Positions 7,418-13,564 of a stretch of 13,564 nt of DNA are shown piece after piece. The first letter of the stretch is position 1. Each line of letters starts with the position of its first letter. Below the pieces are notes generated by a model that saw nothing but the letters and a program-made list of their open reading frames with translations, made no database searches and was not told the DNA's origin. Source of the stretch: an uncultured Alistipes sp. (GTDB lineage Bacteria > Bacteroidota > Bacteroidia > Bacteroidales > Rikenellaceae); the NCBI GenBank assembly GCA_900766655.1, contig CAAFWE010000021.1:1-13564 (forward strand), written 5' to 3'. The position numbers and the translations under genes are program-made.

Positions 7418-8614
7418 ATGCAGATTCTTCGTCGTCAGTTCCTCTCGAATGTGGCTCAGACCTCACCTTCGCCAATGTTGGTCGAGGTGGAGCGTGCCGA
7501 GGGCGTATTCTTCTGCACCCCCGAGGGCAAACGCTACTTTGACCTTGTGTCGGGTGTCTCGGTGAGCAATGTTGGCCACGCCAATCGCGATGTTGTCGAG
7601 GCTGTCAAGGCGCAAGCCGAGCAATATATGCACATTATGGTCTATGGTGAGATGGTCGAGCGACCACAAGTGGAGTATGCTGTGGAGATAGCCGAGGCTC
7701 TGCCCGATCCACTGCAGAGCGTCTACTTCCTCAACTCGGGCGCCGAGGCTGTAGAGGGTGCGCTCAAGTTGGCAAAACGCTACACACATCGCACCGAGAT
7801 GATATCTATGCGACGAGCCTATCACGGTTCGACTCACGGAGCTATGAGTATGATGGGCGAGCCCGAGGGCGAGGAGTGGAAAAATGCTTTCCGCCCCCTT
7901 CTGCCCGACTGCAAGGCGTTGGATTTCAACTCGTTCGACGATTTACAACATATAACCGAGCGCACCGCTTGCGTATTGTGCGAGCCAGTGCAAGGCGAGG
8001 CTGGTGTGCGACCTCCGAAGGAGGGTTACCTCGAGGCTCTGCGTAGGCGTTGCGACGAGGTGGGTGCACTGCTCATCTTCGATGAGATTCAGACTGGAAT
8101 GGGACGCAGTGGCGAGATGTTCGCCTGTCAGAAGTATGGTGTCACACCCGATATCATCACTCTCGCCAAGGCCTTTGGTGGAGGTATGCCTCTCGGAGCC
8201 TTTGTCTCGTCGAAGGAGATTATGGATTCGTTGCAGAGCGACCCAGTGCTCGGTCACATCACCACCTTCGGTGGTCACCCCGTATGTTGTGCGGCTGGTT
8301 TGGCTGCCTTCCGCTACCTCAAGAAGCACCATGTAGTCGAGGATGTCGAGCGCAAGGGCGCACTCTACGAGGCGTTGCTTCACGACCACCCAGCGGTACT
8401 CGAGATTCGTCGCAGCGGATTGTTGCTGGCTGTCGAGCTCGGCTCGGAGGAGCGACTCTTTAAGGTGATGGAACTCTTTAAGGAAGAGGGCATTATGAGC
8501 GATTGGTTCCTCTATTGCGCCACCGCATTCCGCATCTCGCCGCCGCTTGTTATCTCCGACGAGGAGATTCGCGAGAGTGTCGAGATAATCCGTCGAGTAC
8601 TCGATAAGTTGTAG
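7418..8614 (+). CDS. Class-III PLP-dependent aminotransferase
   Basis: A 398-residue cytoplasmic enzyme. ATG 7418 is chosen because the upstream in-frame TTG (7388) sits inside the -7 promoter element. Fold-type I, class III motifs are clear: NSGAEA (106-111) for the PLP phosphate, RRAYHGST following it, EPVQGEAGV, LIFDEIQTGMGRSG with Asp222 binding the pyridine nitrogen, and TLAKAFGGGMP with Lys251 as Schiff-base lysine. Length and motifs fit the acetylornithine/ornithine/4-aminobutyrate aminotransferase group. No arginine biosynthesis gene is nearby, so I do not call it argD. It transfers an amino group from an unknown donor, probably to 2-oxoglutarate. The symporter gene follows after 5 nt, so the pair probably imports and transaminates an amino compound (inference). 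Confidence 0.88.
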   Translation: MQILRRQFLSNVAQTSPSPMLVEVERAEGVFFCTPEGKRYFDLVSGVSVSNVGHANRDVVEAVKAQAEQYMHIMVYGEMVERPQVEYAVEIAEALPDPLQSVYFLNSGAEAVEGALKLAKRYTHRTEMISMRRAYHGSTHGAMSMMGEPEGEEWKNAFRPLLPDCKALDFNSFDDLQHITERTACVLCEPVQGEAGVRPPKEGYLEALRRRCDEVGALLIFDEIQTGMGRSGEMFACQKYGVTPDIITLAKAFGGGMPLGAFVSSKEIMDSLQSDPVLGHITTFGGHPVCCAAGLAAFRYLKKHHVVEDVERKGALYEALLHDHPAVLEIRRSGLLLAVELGSEERLFKVMELFKEEGIMSDWFLYCATAFRISPPLVISDEEIRESVEIIRRVLDKL

Positions 8615-8619
8615 CATCT

Positions 8620-10047
8620 ATGGTGGCACTCATCTCACTTGCGACGGTTGTAGCCTATGTTGCGTTGCTCTTTGTGGTGGCGCGACTTGCGACAAATCGA
8701 GGCGGACAATCGGCCTCGAAACATCCGCGTTGGCTCATCACCGCAGCAATGGTGAGTGCGAGCATTACGGGCATCACCTTTGTCTCGTTGCCTGGTTCGG
8801 TGCTCACCGATGCCTTCTCATATCTGCAGATGTGCCTCGGCTTCATCATCGCCTACATCGTGATAGCCTATTGGCTCATACCCCTATATTATCGTCACAA
8901 TGTGACCTCGTTGTACGAATATCTCGAGCGTCGCTTTGGCATCCGTAGCCATAAGACGGGTGCTTGGTTTTTCCTCATCTCGAAGGTGCTGAGTGCCGCC
9001 TTGCGCCTCTTTGTGGTCTGCTTGGTGTTGCAGCAGCTGCTTTGCGATGCCCTCGGAGTGCCACTTTGGCTCACAGCCTCGCTCTTTATAGTGGCAGCTT
9101 GGTACTACACCCATCGTGGTGGACTCTCGTCGGTCATCTGGGGTGACCTTGTCAAGACCATCTGTATGGTGGCTTGTGTGGCGTTGTCGATGTTGTTTGT
9201 GCTTCGCTCGCTCGACATCTCCTTTGTCGAGGCTATGCAACGAGGCTCGGAGCAGGGGTTGACACGCATCCTCTTTCTCGACGATATCGACCATCCGCGC
9301 CACTTCCTGAAGATGTTGCTCTCGGCCATCTTCTTGGTGGTTGCCACTACGGGCCTAGACCAAGACCTTATGCAACGAGTGCTGAGTAGCGATTCGCTCC
9401 GCTCGGCACAACGCAATATGGTGCTTTCGTCGATCTTGCAAGCGGCTCTGCTCTCGCTACTGCTCATCTTGGGCGTGGTGTTTGCTCTCTATCTTGGTGC
9501 GAATGAGATCTCCGATATACGCCCCGACAATATCTTCGCCTTTGTGGCCACTCGCGAGGGTATGCCCGCGGTGTTGAGCATCTTGCTGGTGCTGGGTGTG
9601 GTTTCTGCCACATTCTCCTCGGTGGGAGGCTCGCTCACAGCCCTTGCCACATCCTTCTCGGTGGATATCCTCGGAGCTCGCCAACATCTTGACGATAAGG
9701 GTTTTACCAAACTCTATCGCGTGGTGCTCTTGGCTATGGCTCTGGTACTGGTGGTGTTGGTCTTTGCCTTCGATAGGTGGGGTAGCGGTAGCTCCATCAA
9801 CATCTTCTATGCGATGTCGAGCTACACCTTCGGCCCTCTACTCGGAATGTTCACTTTCGGTGCTCTCACCCATCGCAAGGTGCGTGATGGATGGGTGCCT
9901 ATTGTGGCGCTCCTCTCGCCAGCGATATGCCTTCTGCTCGACCACTTCTCGGAGCAACTCTTCGGTGGCTATCAGTTTGGTTTCGAGATACTTCTGCTCA
10001 ATGCAGCATTGACCATCCTCGGTCTCTTCCTCGCCTCGAAACGATAA
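8620..10047 (+). CDS. Sodium:solute symporter (SSF family)
   Basis: A 475-residue very hydrophobic protein with about 12-13 transmembrane segments, the first at residues 3-22. Family features include the unwound helix-1/2 region ASITGITFVSLPG (residues 47-59), the RFGIRSH loop after ERR, and TTGLDQDLMQRVLS (243-256) typical of bacterial SSF members related to SLC5. It moves a small solute into the cell together with Na+ across the inner membrane. The substrate cannot be told from sequence; SSF proteins take sugars, amino acids, sialic acid, carboxylates and others. Tight coupling (5 nt) to the aminotransferase favours an amino acid or amine. The unit ends at the hairpin just after the stop codon. 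The glycosidase/phosphatase operon diverges upstream, so a role in importing its products is also possible. Confidence 0.87.
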   Translation: MVALISLATVVAYVALLFVVARLATNRGGQSASKHPRWLITAAMVSASITGITFVSLPGSVLTDAFSYLQMCLGFIIAYIVIAYWLIPLYYRHNVTSLYEYLERRFGIRSHKTGAWFFLISKVLSAALRLFVVCLVLQQLLCDALGVPLWLTASLFIVAAWYYTHRGGLSSVIWGDLVKTICMVACVALSMLFVLRSLDISFVEAMQRGSEQGLTRILFLDDIDHPRHFLKMLLSAIFLVVATTGLDQDLMQRVLSSDSLRSAQRNMVLSSILQAALLSLLLILGVVFALYLGANEISDIRPDNIFAFVATREGMPAVLSILLVLGVVSATFSSVGGSLTALATSFSVDILGARQHLDDKGFTKLYRVVLLAMALVLVVLVFAFDRWGSGSSINIFYAMSSYTFGPLLGMFTFGALTHRKVRDGWVPIVALLSPAICLLLDHFSEQLFGGYQFGFEILLLNAALTILGLFLASKR

Positions 10048-10075
10048 AAAAGAGATGTCGGTAGACATCTCTTTT
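10048..10075. terminator. Bidirectional intrinsic terminator between convergent genes
   Basis: A perfect 12-bp stem (10048-10059 with 10064-10075) and a GGTA loop. The stem begins with A4 and ends with T4, so each strand has a T-tract after the GC part. It starts directly after the symporter TAA and ends 6 nt before the stop of the minus-strand phosphodiesterase gene, so it can serve both. Confidence 0.9.
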
Positions 10076-10081
10076 CTCTTA

Positions 10082-10897
10082 CTACTTGTCGAGTCCAAGC
10101 CTCTGCCAATCGTTGCAAGTGCCACCCTTGACACCCAACTTGCGTAGCTTCTCCACCATATCGGCTCTGCCCACCTTTATACCGTAGCACTCGAGCGTCA
10201 CGCCCTGCTCGTGGCAGTAGTTGGCCAACTCCTCGGTGACATACTTTGCACCTGGTCGTGCCACGCCATTCTTCACCGCCTTTACCTTGTCGACAACCTC
10301 CTTGGTCCAAGCCTTGCTCTTCATATGCTCGAGCGGAGCGTTGCTATACTTGGATGCCTCCTTGAGGTAGTGCCACTTGAACGATGTCAACACATACTTG
10401 CCCTCGAAGCCCATCTTGTGCAACATCTCGACGGTCTTGCGGATGCCCTCGGGTTTGAGGAGTTTCAGTTCGACATAGGGAACAAGGTTGGCCTTCTTAC
10501 ACACCTGAAGATATTGCTTGAAGGTCGGTATGCGGAGTTTGTGTGTGTACTTTGCATCCCATCCCGTACCGCCATCAATCCAAGCCTTCTTCAGCTGCGC
10601 CCAGGTGTAGTCGCTCACCTTGCCAGTGAAGTTGGTGGTGCGGTCGAGGGTGTTGTCGTGCATACATACCAGCACACCATCTTTGGTCATCTGTACATCG
10701 GTCTCCATACCGAAGAAGTATGGCACCTTGCCCGCCTCTTTGAATGCGAGAACGGTATTCTCGGGGTAGCGGTGCGAGAGTCCGCGGTGCGCCTGAAGGC
10801 CGAACTCCACATCGCGACCTGTGGGCAGTGTCACCTGCGCAAAACTGCTCGAGGCAATGACGATTGCCGCAAGCGCAAAGATAAATCGTAGTCTCAT
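10082..10897 (-). CDS. Secreted glycerophosphodiester phosphodiesterase (GDPD)
   Basis: A 271-residue protein from ATG 10897, chosen because it gives a standard signal peptide (MRLRFIF, cleavage near SFA before Q21). A longer in-frame start at 10948 would place the coding region over the rpsT terminator. GDPD motifs are complete: AHRG with catalytic His37, YPENT (44-48), the metal pair Glu65 and Asp67 in METD, KDGVLVCMHD with His80, and YVELK with Glu143. The TIM barrel lacks extra domains, and the length is typical of short GlpQ-like enzymes. It hydrolyses glycerophosphodiesters to glycerol-3-phosphate and an alcohol in the periplasm, needing a divalent metal. It follows rpsT, but a terminator separates them and I see no consensus promoter, so its transcription may depend on read-through. 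Confidence 0.9.
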   Translation of the reverse strand: MRLRFIFALAAIVIASSSFAQVTLPTGRDVEFGLQAHRGLSHRYPENTVLAFKEAGKVPYFFGMETDVQMTKDGVLVCMHDNTLDRTTNFTGKVSDYTWAQLKKAWIDGGTGWDAKYTHKLRIPTFKQYLQVCKKANLVPYVELKLLKPEGIRKTVEMLHKMGFEGKYVLTSFKWHYLKEASKYSNAPLEHMKSKAWTKEVVDKVKAVKNGVARPGAKYVTEELANYCHEQGVTLECYGIKVGRADMVEKLRKLGVKGGTCNDWQRLGLDK

Positions 10898-10925
10898 AGT
10901 ATTGTTGTTTTTGGTTGGTTTCGAT

Positions 10926-10965
10926 TGGTAAAAACGAAAAACGGACAACCTTTTGGGAGTCCGTT
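10926..10965 (-). terminator. Intrinsic terminator of rpsT
   Basis: Stem of 7 bp (10940-10946 with 10959-10965) containing GGAC/GTCC, 12-nt loop. On the minus strand it is followed by a T-rich tract (T's between 10929 and 10941 with one CG interruption). It lies 45 nt beyond the rpsT stop and ends about 30 nt before the GDPD start codon. Confidence 0.78.
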
Positions 10966-11009
10966 ATTCTCGAGCAGTGCTATGCCCCTCTTGATGTTGC
11001 CACCCTCGA

Positions 11010-11261
11010 TTAGAGAGCGTTTACGTGCAACTGTGCTGCGCTCTTGAGGTTACCAGCCTTGTTCTTGTGGATAATGTTGGTCTTAGCCAACTTATCGAGC
11101 ATAGCTGTTACCTTTGGAAGCAAAGCCTCTGCAGCACCCTTCTCGGTGGTGTGGCGGAGAGCCTTGAGAGCGTTACGGGTAGTCTTGTGATAAAGACGGT
11201 TGTGCGCACGCTTAGTTGCTGTCTGGCGGATTCTCTTCTCAGACGACTTGTGATTTGCCAT
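11010..11261 (-). CDS. rpsT: 30S ribosomal protein S20
   Basis: An 83-residue, strongly basic protein beginning [13 protein letters not shown], the classic bS20 N-terminus. It continues with the helical-bundle pattern [38 protein letters not shown]20 binds 16S rRNA in the body of the small subunit and acts in early assembly. Length fits the usual 83-88 residues. No TAnnTTTG element is visible between the upstream tRNA-Glu and this gene, so it may be co-transcribed with the tRNA. The A-rich leader directly before ATG 11261 replaces a Shine-Dalgarno sequence. In other bacteria S20 controls its own translation; whether this leader does so is unknown. Confidence 0.97.
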   Translation of the reverse strand: MANHKSSEKRIRQTATKRAHNRLYHKTTRNALKALRHTTEKGAAEALLPKVTAMLDKLAKTNIIHKNKAGNLKSAAQLHVNAL

Positions 11262-11433
11262 AGTTTTTAGTTTTTATTCGTTTTATGTTAATTTCATTTT
11301 TTTTCGAGATCTTTCAAGGATTTTCTCATATCCTAAGGCATCTCTACTACCCCTCCCCTTTTTTTACGCAGCCTTGGCTGGTTTCGGATAGGCATAACGC
11401 CCGCTCCTAAAATAATGGATGAACCACTCCGTG
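11262..11433 (-). other. Spacer/leader between tRNA-Glu and rpsT
   Basis: 172 nt without an open frame. On the transcribed strand it contains a CAGCC/GGCTG inverted repeat (11369-11380), a purine-rich run of A7 and G's (about 11351-11367), a weak AGGAT/ATCCT hairpin (about 11317-11334) and a long A-rich stretch before the start codon. No -7 promoter consensus and no terminator were found. Confidence 0.5.
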
Positions 11434-11505
11434 TAGCCCGTACGAGAGTCGAACTCGTCTTTCAAGAATGAAAATCTTGCGTCCTAGCCGATAGACGAAC
11501 GGGCC
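11434..11505 (-). tRNA. tRNA-Glu (anticodon TTC)
   Basis: 72 nt on the minus strand, from 5' G at 11505 to discriminator A at 11434. The acceptor stem GGCCCGT pairs with ACGGGCT, with a G-T pair at the first position. The anticodon stem CAAGA/TCTTG holds loop TTTTCAT with TTC at 11472-11470. The T-arm is ACGAG-TTCGACT-CTCGT. The 3' CCA is not encoded (ACA follows instead), as is usual in Bacteroidetes. It reads GAA and GAG. Confidence 0.96.
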
Positions 11506-11508
11506 TTA

Positions 11509-11540
11509 CCGCTATAATCCGATAGGCGGATATTTAGCGG
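11509..11540. other. Inverted repeat in the tRNA-Glu leader
   Basis: Outer arms CCGCTA/TAGCGG (11509-11514, 11535-11540) and inner arms ATCCG/CGGAT (11517-11521, 11527-11531) form an 11-bp two-part hairpin with a 5-nt loop and a small internal loop. It fills the space from the likely transcription start to 4 nt before the mature tRNA 5' end. It could be a pre-tRNA leader structure or a DNA operator. Confidence 0.6.
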
Positions 11541-11542
11541 TG

Positions 11543-11573
11543 CAAAGGTACAAATAAAATTCATAATGCAAAA
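11543..11573 (-). promoter_or_regulatory. Promoter of tRNA-Glu (and probably rpsT)
   Basis: On the minus strand TACCTTTG (11550-11543) matches the -7 consensus, and TTTTG (11573-11569) gives a -33 element with 18 bp between. The region is very A/T-rich. Transcription would start about 30 nt before the tRNA. Confidence 0.78.
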
Positions 11574-11595
11574 TTGAAAATGCAAAAAAAGTGTT

Positions 11596-11632
11596 AAAAA
11601 AGAGGAAAAGCGGTGAATTTCACCACTTTTCC
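11596..11632 (-). terminator. Intrinsic terminator of the GH2 gene
   Basis: Arms GGAAAAG (11604-11610) and CTTTTCC (11626-11632) plus, after one mismatch, GGTGA/TCACC, forming 12 bp with a 3-nt loop. On the minus strand a TCTTTTTT tract follows (11603-11596). It isolates the GH2 gene from the tRNA promoter just downstream. Confidence 0.85.
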
Positions 11633-11643
11633 CCGAAAATACC

Positions 11644-11657
11644 GATAGTTAACTATC
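11644..11657. repeat. 14-bp perfect palindrome just after the GH2 stop
   Basis: GATAGTTAACTATC is its own reverse complement and lies 9 nt past the GH2 stop. On the minus strand the RNA can form an 8-bp stem with a TTAA loop when flanking AC/GT and a T-G pair are counted. No T-tract follows, so it is probably a 3'-end stabilising hairpin or a protein site and not a terminator by itself. Confidence 0.55.
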
Positions 11658-11666
11658 AGTTTTACA

Positions 11667-13541
11667 CTACTTTTTAGGGTTTTTGCCGAAGATTTGCTTC
11701 AGACGAGCAGCGTCATACTTAGCACGACGGTCGTAGAAGTAGATACCATTCTCCTCCTGCTCGACATCGGTGAGCTGAGTGTAGCAGTAACCCCAAACGT
11801 GGTCGCTTATCGAGAGCAAAGCGTCGACCTGAGCCTCCAAACGCTTGTAGAAGTCCTCCTTGGTTACAGCCGACTTACCATAGCCCCACGAGCCATTGCG
11901 GTCGGTATCCTTCGCTGGATTAGCCTCCAAACACTTGATGCCACCGAACTCATCGATGAAGTAAGGACGAATGCCATCGTACTGAGCCTGCACGAATGGA
12001 GCCTTGGTTGCGAGGTCACCTACGGTAGGGCTACCGCTCGAGTTTCTCGACTTTGGCTGGCGTGTAGGCTTGTAGTGGAAGAACTTGCCAGTCTCTGGGT
12101 TGTAGACACTTGCCTTGAGCTTCTCGCCATTCTGCTCATAGTTGTGCATTGCGCAGATGTCGTAGTCGTTGGTGAGAATACCACCACTAACGCTATTTAC
12201 TGGTCGTGTAGGGTCGGTCAAGTGGGTAACATCGTAGAGATCCTTCACAAGGCGAGGGTACTGCACATTATCTGGAACCCAAGCCTCGTTGAGTGGAGTC
12301 CAAGTGACGATTGCAGGGTGGTTGCGGTCACGAACTACGATATTCTGCCACTCGGAGAGGAAGTTACGAGCAGTCTCTGGCAACGAGATATCGACACCCC
12401 AGCTTGCAAACTCACCCCAAACGAGGTAGCCGAGACGGTCTGCCCAGTAGAGGAAACGCTCCTCGAAGACCTTCTGGTGAAGGCGAGCACCATTGAAACC
12501 TACCTCCATCGACATCTCGATGTCACGACGCAAAGCCTCATCGCTTGGTGCGGTCCATATTCCGTCTGGGTAGAAGCCCTGATCGAGCACCAAACGCTGG
12601 TAGTAAGGCTGGTTGTTGAGGTAGACCTTGTTGCCGTCGATGTGTACCTTACGCATACCGAGGTATGACGAAATCTTGTCGAGCACCTTGCCCTCCTTGT
12701 CACAGATGATGTACTCTACATCGTAGAGCTTCGGATTCTCTGGCGACCAAGTCTGGTACTTCTTCATAGGGATAACGATAGGGAGACCTTCAACCTGAGC
12801 CACCTGCTTCTTTGCTACGAGCTTGCCATTATCCTTGATGTTGATGGTGAGGGTGTTCGAAGCGGTTGTGTTGTAGTAGCGAGGTGTGATGACAACCTGA
12901 TTGTTGTCGATGTCGGTGATCACCTGCACATGGTCGAGCGAGAAACGGTCGGTAGCCTCCAACCATACAGTCTGCCAGATACCAGTGGTACGAGCATAGA
13001 CGCAACCATAAGAGTAGCTACGCAGCGACTGCTTACCCGAGCCTTGAGTCTTGCTGCGGAGGTCGCTGTTTGCACGCACTACGAGGTTGTGAGCCTTACC
13101 ATCGGCCAAGAACTTTGTTACATCGAGCGCAAAAGGCGACGAGCCACCAAAGTGACGACCTACGAACTTTCCGTCGACATAGATCTCTGCCTCATAGTAT
13201 ACTGCACCGAAGTGGAGCATAATCTTCTTGTTGCTCCAAGCCGCTGGAGCCTGAATGGTGCGGTGGTACCAGATGCCAGTGATGATGTCCTTGTGCTCCA
13301 CGCCCGAAAGTTTGCTCTCAGGGCAGAATGGAACGATAATCTTGTCGGCAAAGCCCACGCTGTTGAACAACTTGCGGTCGAAACCAGTGTTAGCAAGGTC
13401 AAGTGTGTAGGTCCACTCTCCGTTGAGGTTTACCCACTCACTGCGCTCGAACTGCGGACGAGGATACTCCGCACGCGGCTGTGCAGCAAATGCGGTCACT
13501 GCTGTCACCGCCATAATTGCAAAGATAAAAAATCTCTTCAT
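11667..13541 (-). CDS. Secreted glycoside hydrolase family 2 (beta-galactosidase-like)
   Basis: A complete 624-residue protein with a Sec signal peptide (cleavage near residues 19-20, AFAAQ). Domain order is the GH2 standard: sugar-binding jelly roll (about 25-190; EWVNLNGEWTYTLD, GIWYHRTI, FGAVYYEAEIYVDG, GIWQTVWLE), immunoglobulin-like middle domain (about 195-300) and a TIM barrel (about 305-615; FNGARLHQKVFEERFLYWADRLGYLVWGE). Glu419 in TPLNEAW is the acid/base and Glu531 in IDEFGG the nucleophile. I see no NxK motif of the beta-glucuronidase type near YFYDRRAKYD, so glucuronidase is less likely. It should remove a terminal beta-linked sugar in the periplasm. It has its own terminator; only 23 nt of upstream sequence are visible, so its promoter and any operon partners cannot be judged. 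Confidence 0.9.
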   Translation of the reverse strand: MKRFFIFAIMAVTAVTAFAAQPRAEYPRPQFERSEWVNLNGEWTYTLDLANTGFDRKLFNSVGFADKIIVPFCPESKLSGVEHKDIITGIWYHRTIQAPAAWSNKKIMLHFGAVYYEAEIYVDGKFVGRHFGGSSPFALDVTKFLADGKAHNLVVRANSDLRSKTQGSGKQSLRSYSYGCVYARTTGIWQTVWLEATDRFSLDHVQVITDIDNNQVVITPRYYNTTASNTLTINIKDNGKLVAKKQVAQVEGLPIVIPMKKYQTWSPENPKLYDVEYIICDKEGKVLDKISSYLGMRKVHIDGNKVYLNNQPYYQRLVLDQGFYPDGIWTAPSDEALRRDIEMSMEVGFNGARLHQKVFEERFLYWADRLGYLVWGEFASWGVDISLPETARNFLSEWQNIVVRDRNHPAIVTWTPLNEAWVPDNVQYPRLVKDLYDVTHLTDPTRPVNSVSGGILTNDYDICAMHNYEQNGEKLKASVYNPETGKFFHYKPTRQPKSRNSSGSPTVGDLATKAPFVQAQYDGIRPYFIDEFGGIKCLEANPAKDTDRNGSWGYGKSAVTKEDFYKRLEAQVDALLSISDHVWGYCYTQLTDVEQEENGIYFYDRRAKYDAARLKQIFGKNPKK

Positions 13542-13564
13542 TGTTGTTAGTGGTTAAAAAGTTA

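Noticed and set aside
7943..8617. Minus-strand frame of 224 codons opposite the aminotransferase
   Set aside because: It is antisense to the Lys251/Asp222 core of a clear class-III aminotransferase and has no own promoter or family signature.
10898..10948. N-terminal extension of the phosphodiesterase
   Set aside because: It would add 17 residues before a complete signal peptide and overlap the rpsT terminator hairpin.
11369..11380. CAGCC/GGCTG inverted repeat as a tRNA-Glu terminator
   Set aside because: Only two bases separate the arms and no T-tract follows on either strand, so it is unlikely to end transcription.
11667..13541. Beta-glucuronidase identity for the GH2 gene
   Set aside because: The NxK motif that recognises the glucuronate carboxylate is not seen near the expected position after the nucleophile, so only a general GH2 call is safe.
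1..13564. Mobile element, CRISPR array, phage or defence system
   Set aside because: No transposase, integrase, regular repeat array, phage gene or defence family is visible; the only long repeats are the tandem paralogs.

Overview
The window looks like a chromosomal piece of a Bacteroidales gut-type bacterium. The evidence is TAnnTTTG-type -7 promoter elements, A-rich leaders without clear Shine-Dalgarno sequences, many Sec/lipoprotein signal peptides on glycan- and phosphate-active enzymes, and SusC/D-era protein families (GH2, DUF6259-like, BadF-type kinase). The fairly GC-rich codon use, with frequent TCG, CGA and GAG, would fit Alistipes or a relative, but that genus call is a guess.

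Left block (minus strand, 7261 down to 1): one probable five-gene operon running off the left edge. In transcription order it holds two tandem secreted histidine phosphatases of the phytase/MINPP clan (5894-7261, 4501-5868), a cytoplasmic BadF/N-acetylglucosamine-kinase-like sugar kinase (3649-4491), and two tandem paralogous lipoproteins that look like DUF6259 (alpha/beta)8 glycoside hydrolases (1443-3641 and the truncated 1-1434). Gaps of 7-32 nt and a single visible promoter (7287-7294) suggest co-transcription. The simplest reading is a small locus that dephosphorylates and cleaves an outer-envelope or periplasmic substrate and then phosphorylates a released sugar in the cytoplasm. The substrate cannot be read from the sequence.

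Middle block (plus strand, 7418-10047): divergent from that operon is a two-gene unit, a PLP class-III aminotransferase followed after 5 nt by a sodium:solute symporter. This suggests uptake and transamination of an amino compound. A perfect 12-bp hairpin at 10048-10075 closes it and also ends the convergent gene.

Right block (minus strand, 13541 down to 10082): a secreted GH2 glycoside hydrolase with its own terminator, then a tRNA-Glu(TTC) with a clear promoter, ribosomal protein S20 (rpsT) with its terminator, and a secreted glycerophosphodiester phosphodiesterase. I saw no insertion sequence, CRISPR array, integrase, SusC/SusD pair or regulator gene. No stretch longer than 300 bases lacks a gene; the longest non-coding stretches are 11262-11433 and 11506-11666, on either side of the tRNA.
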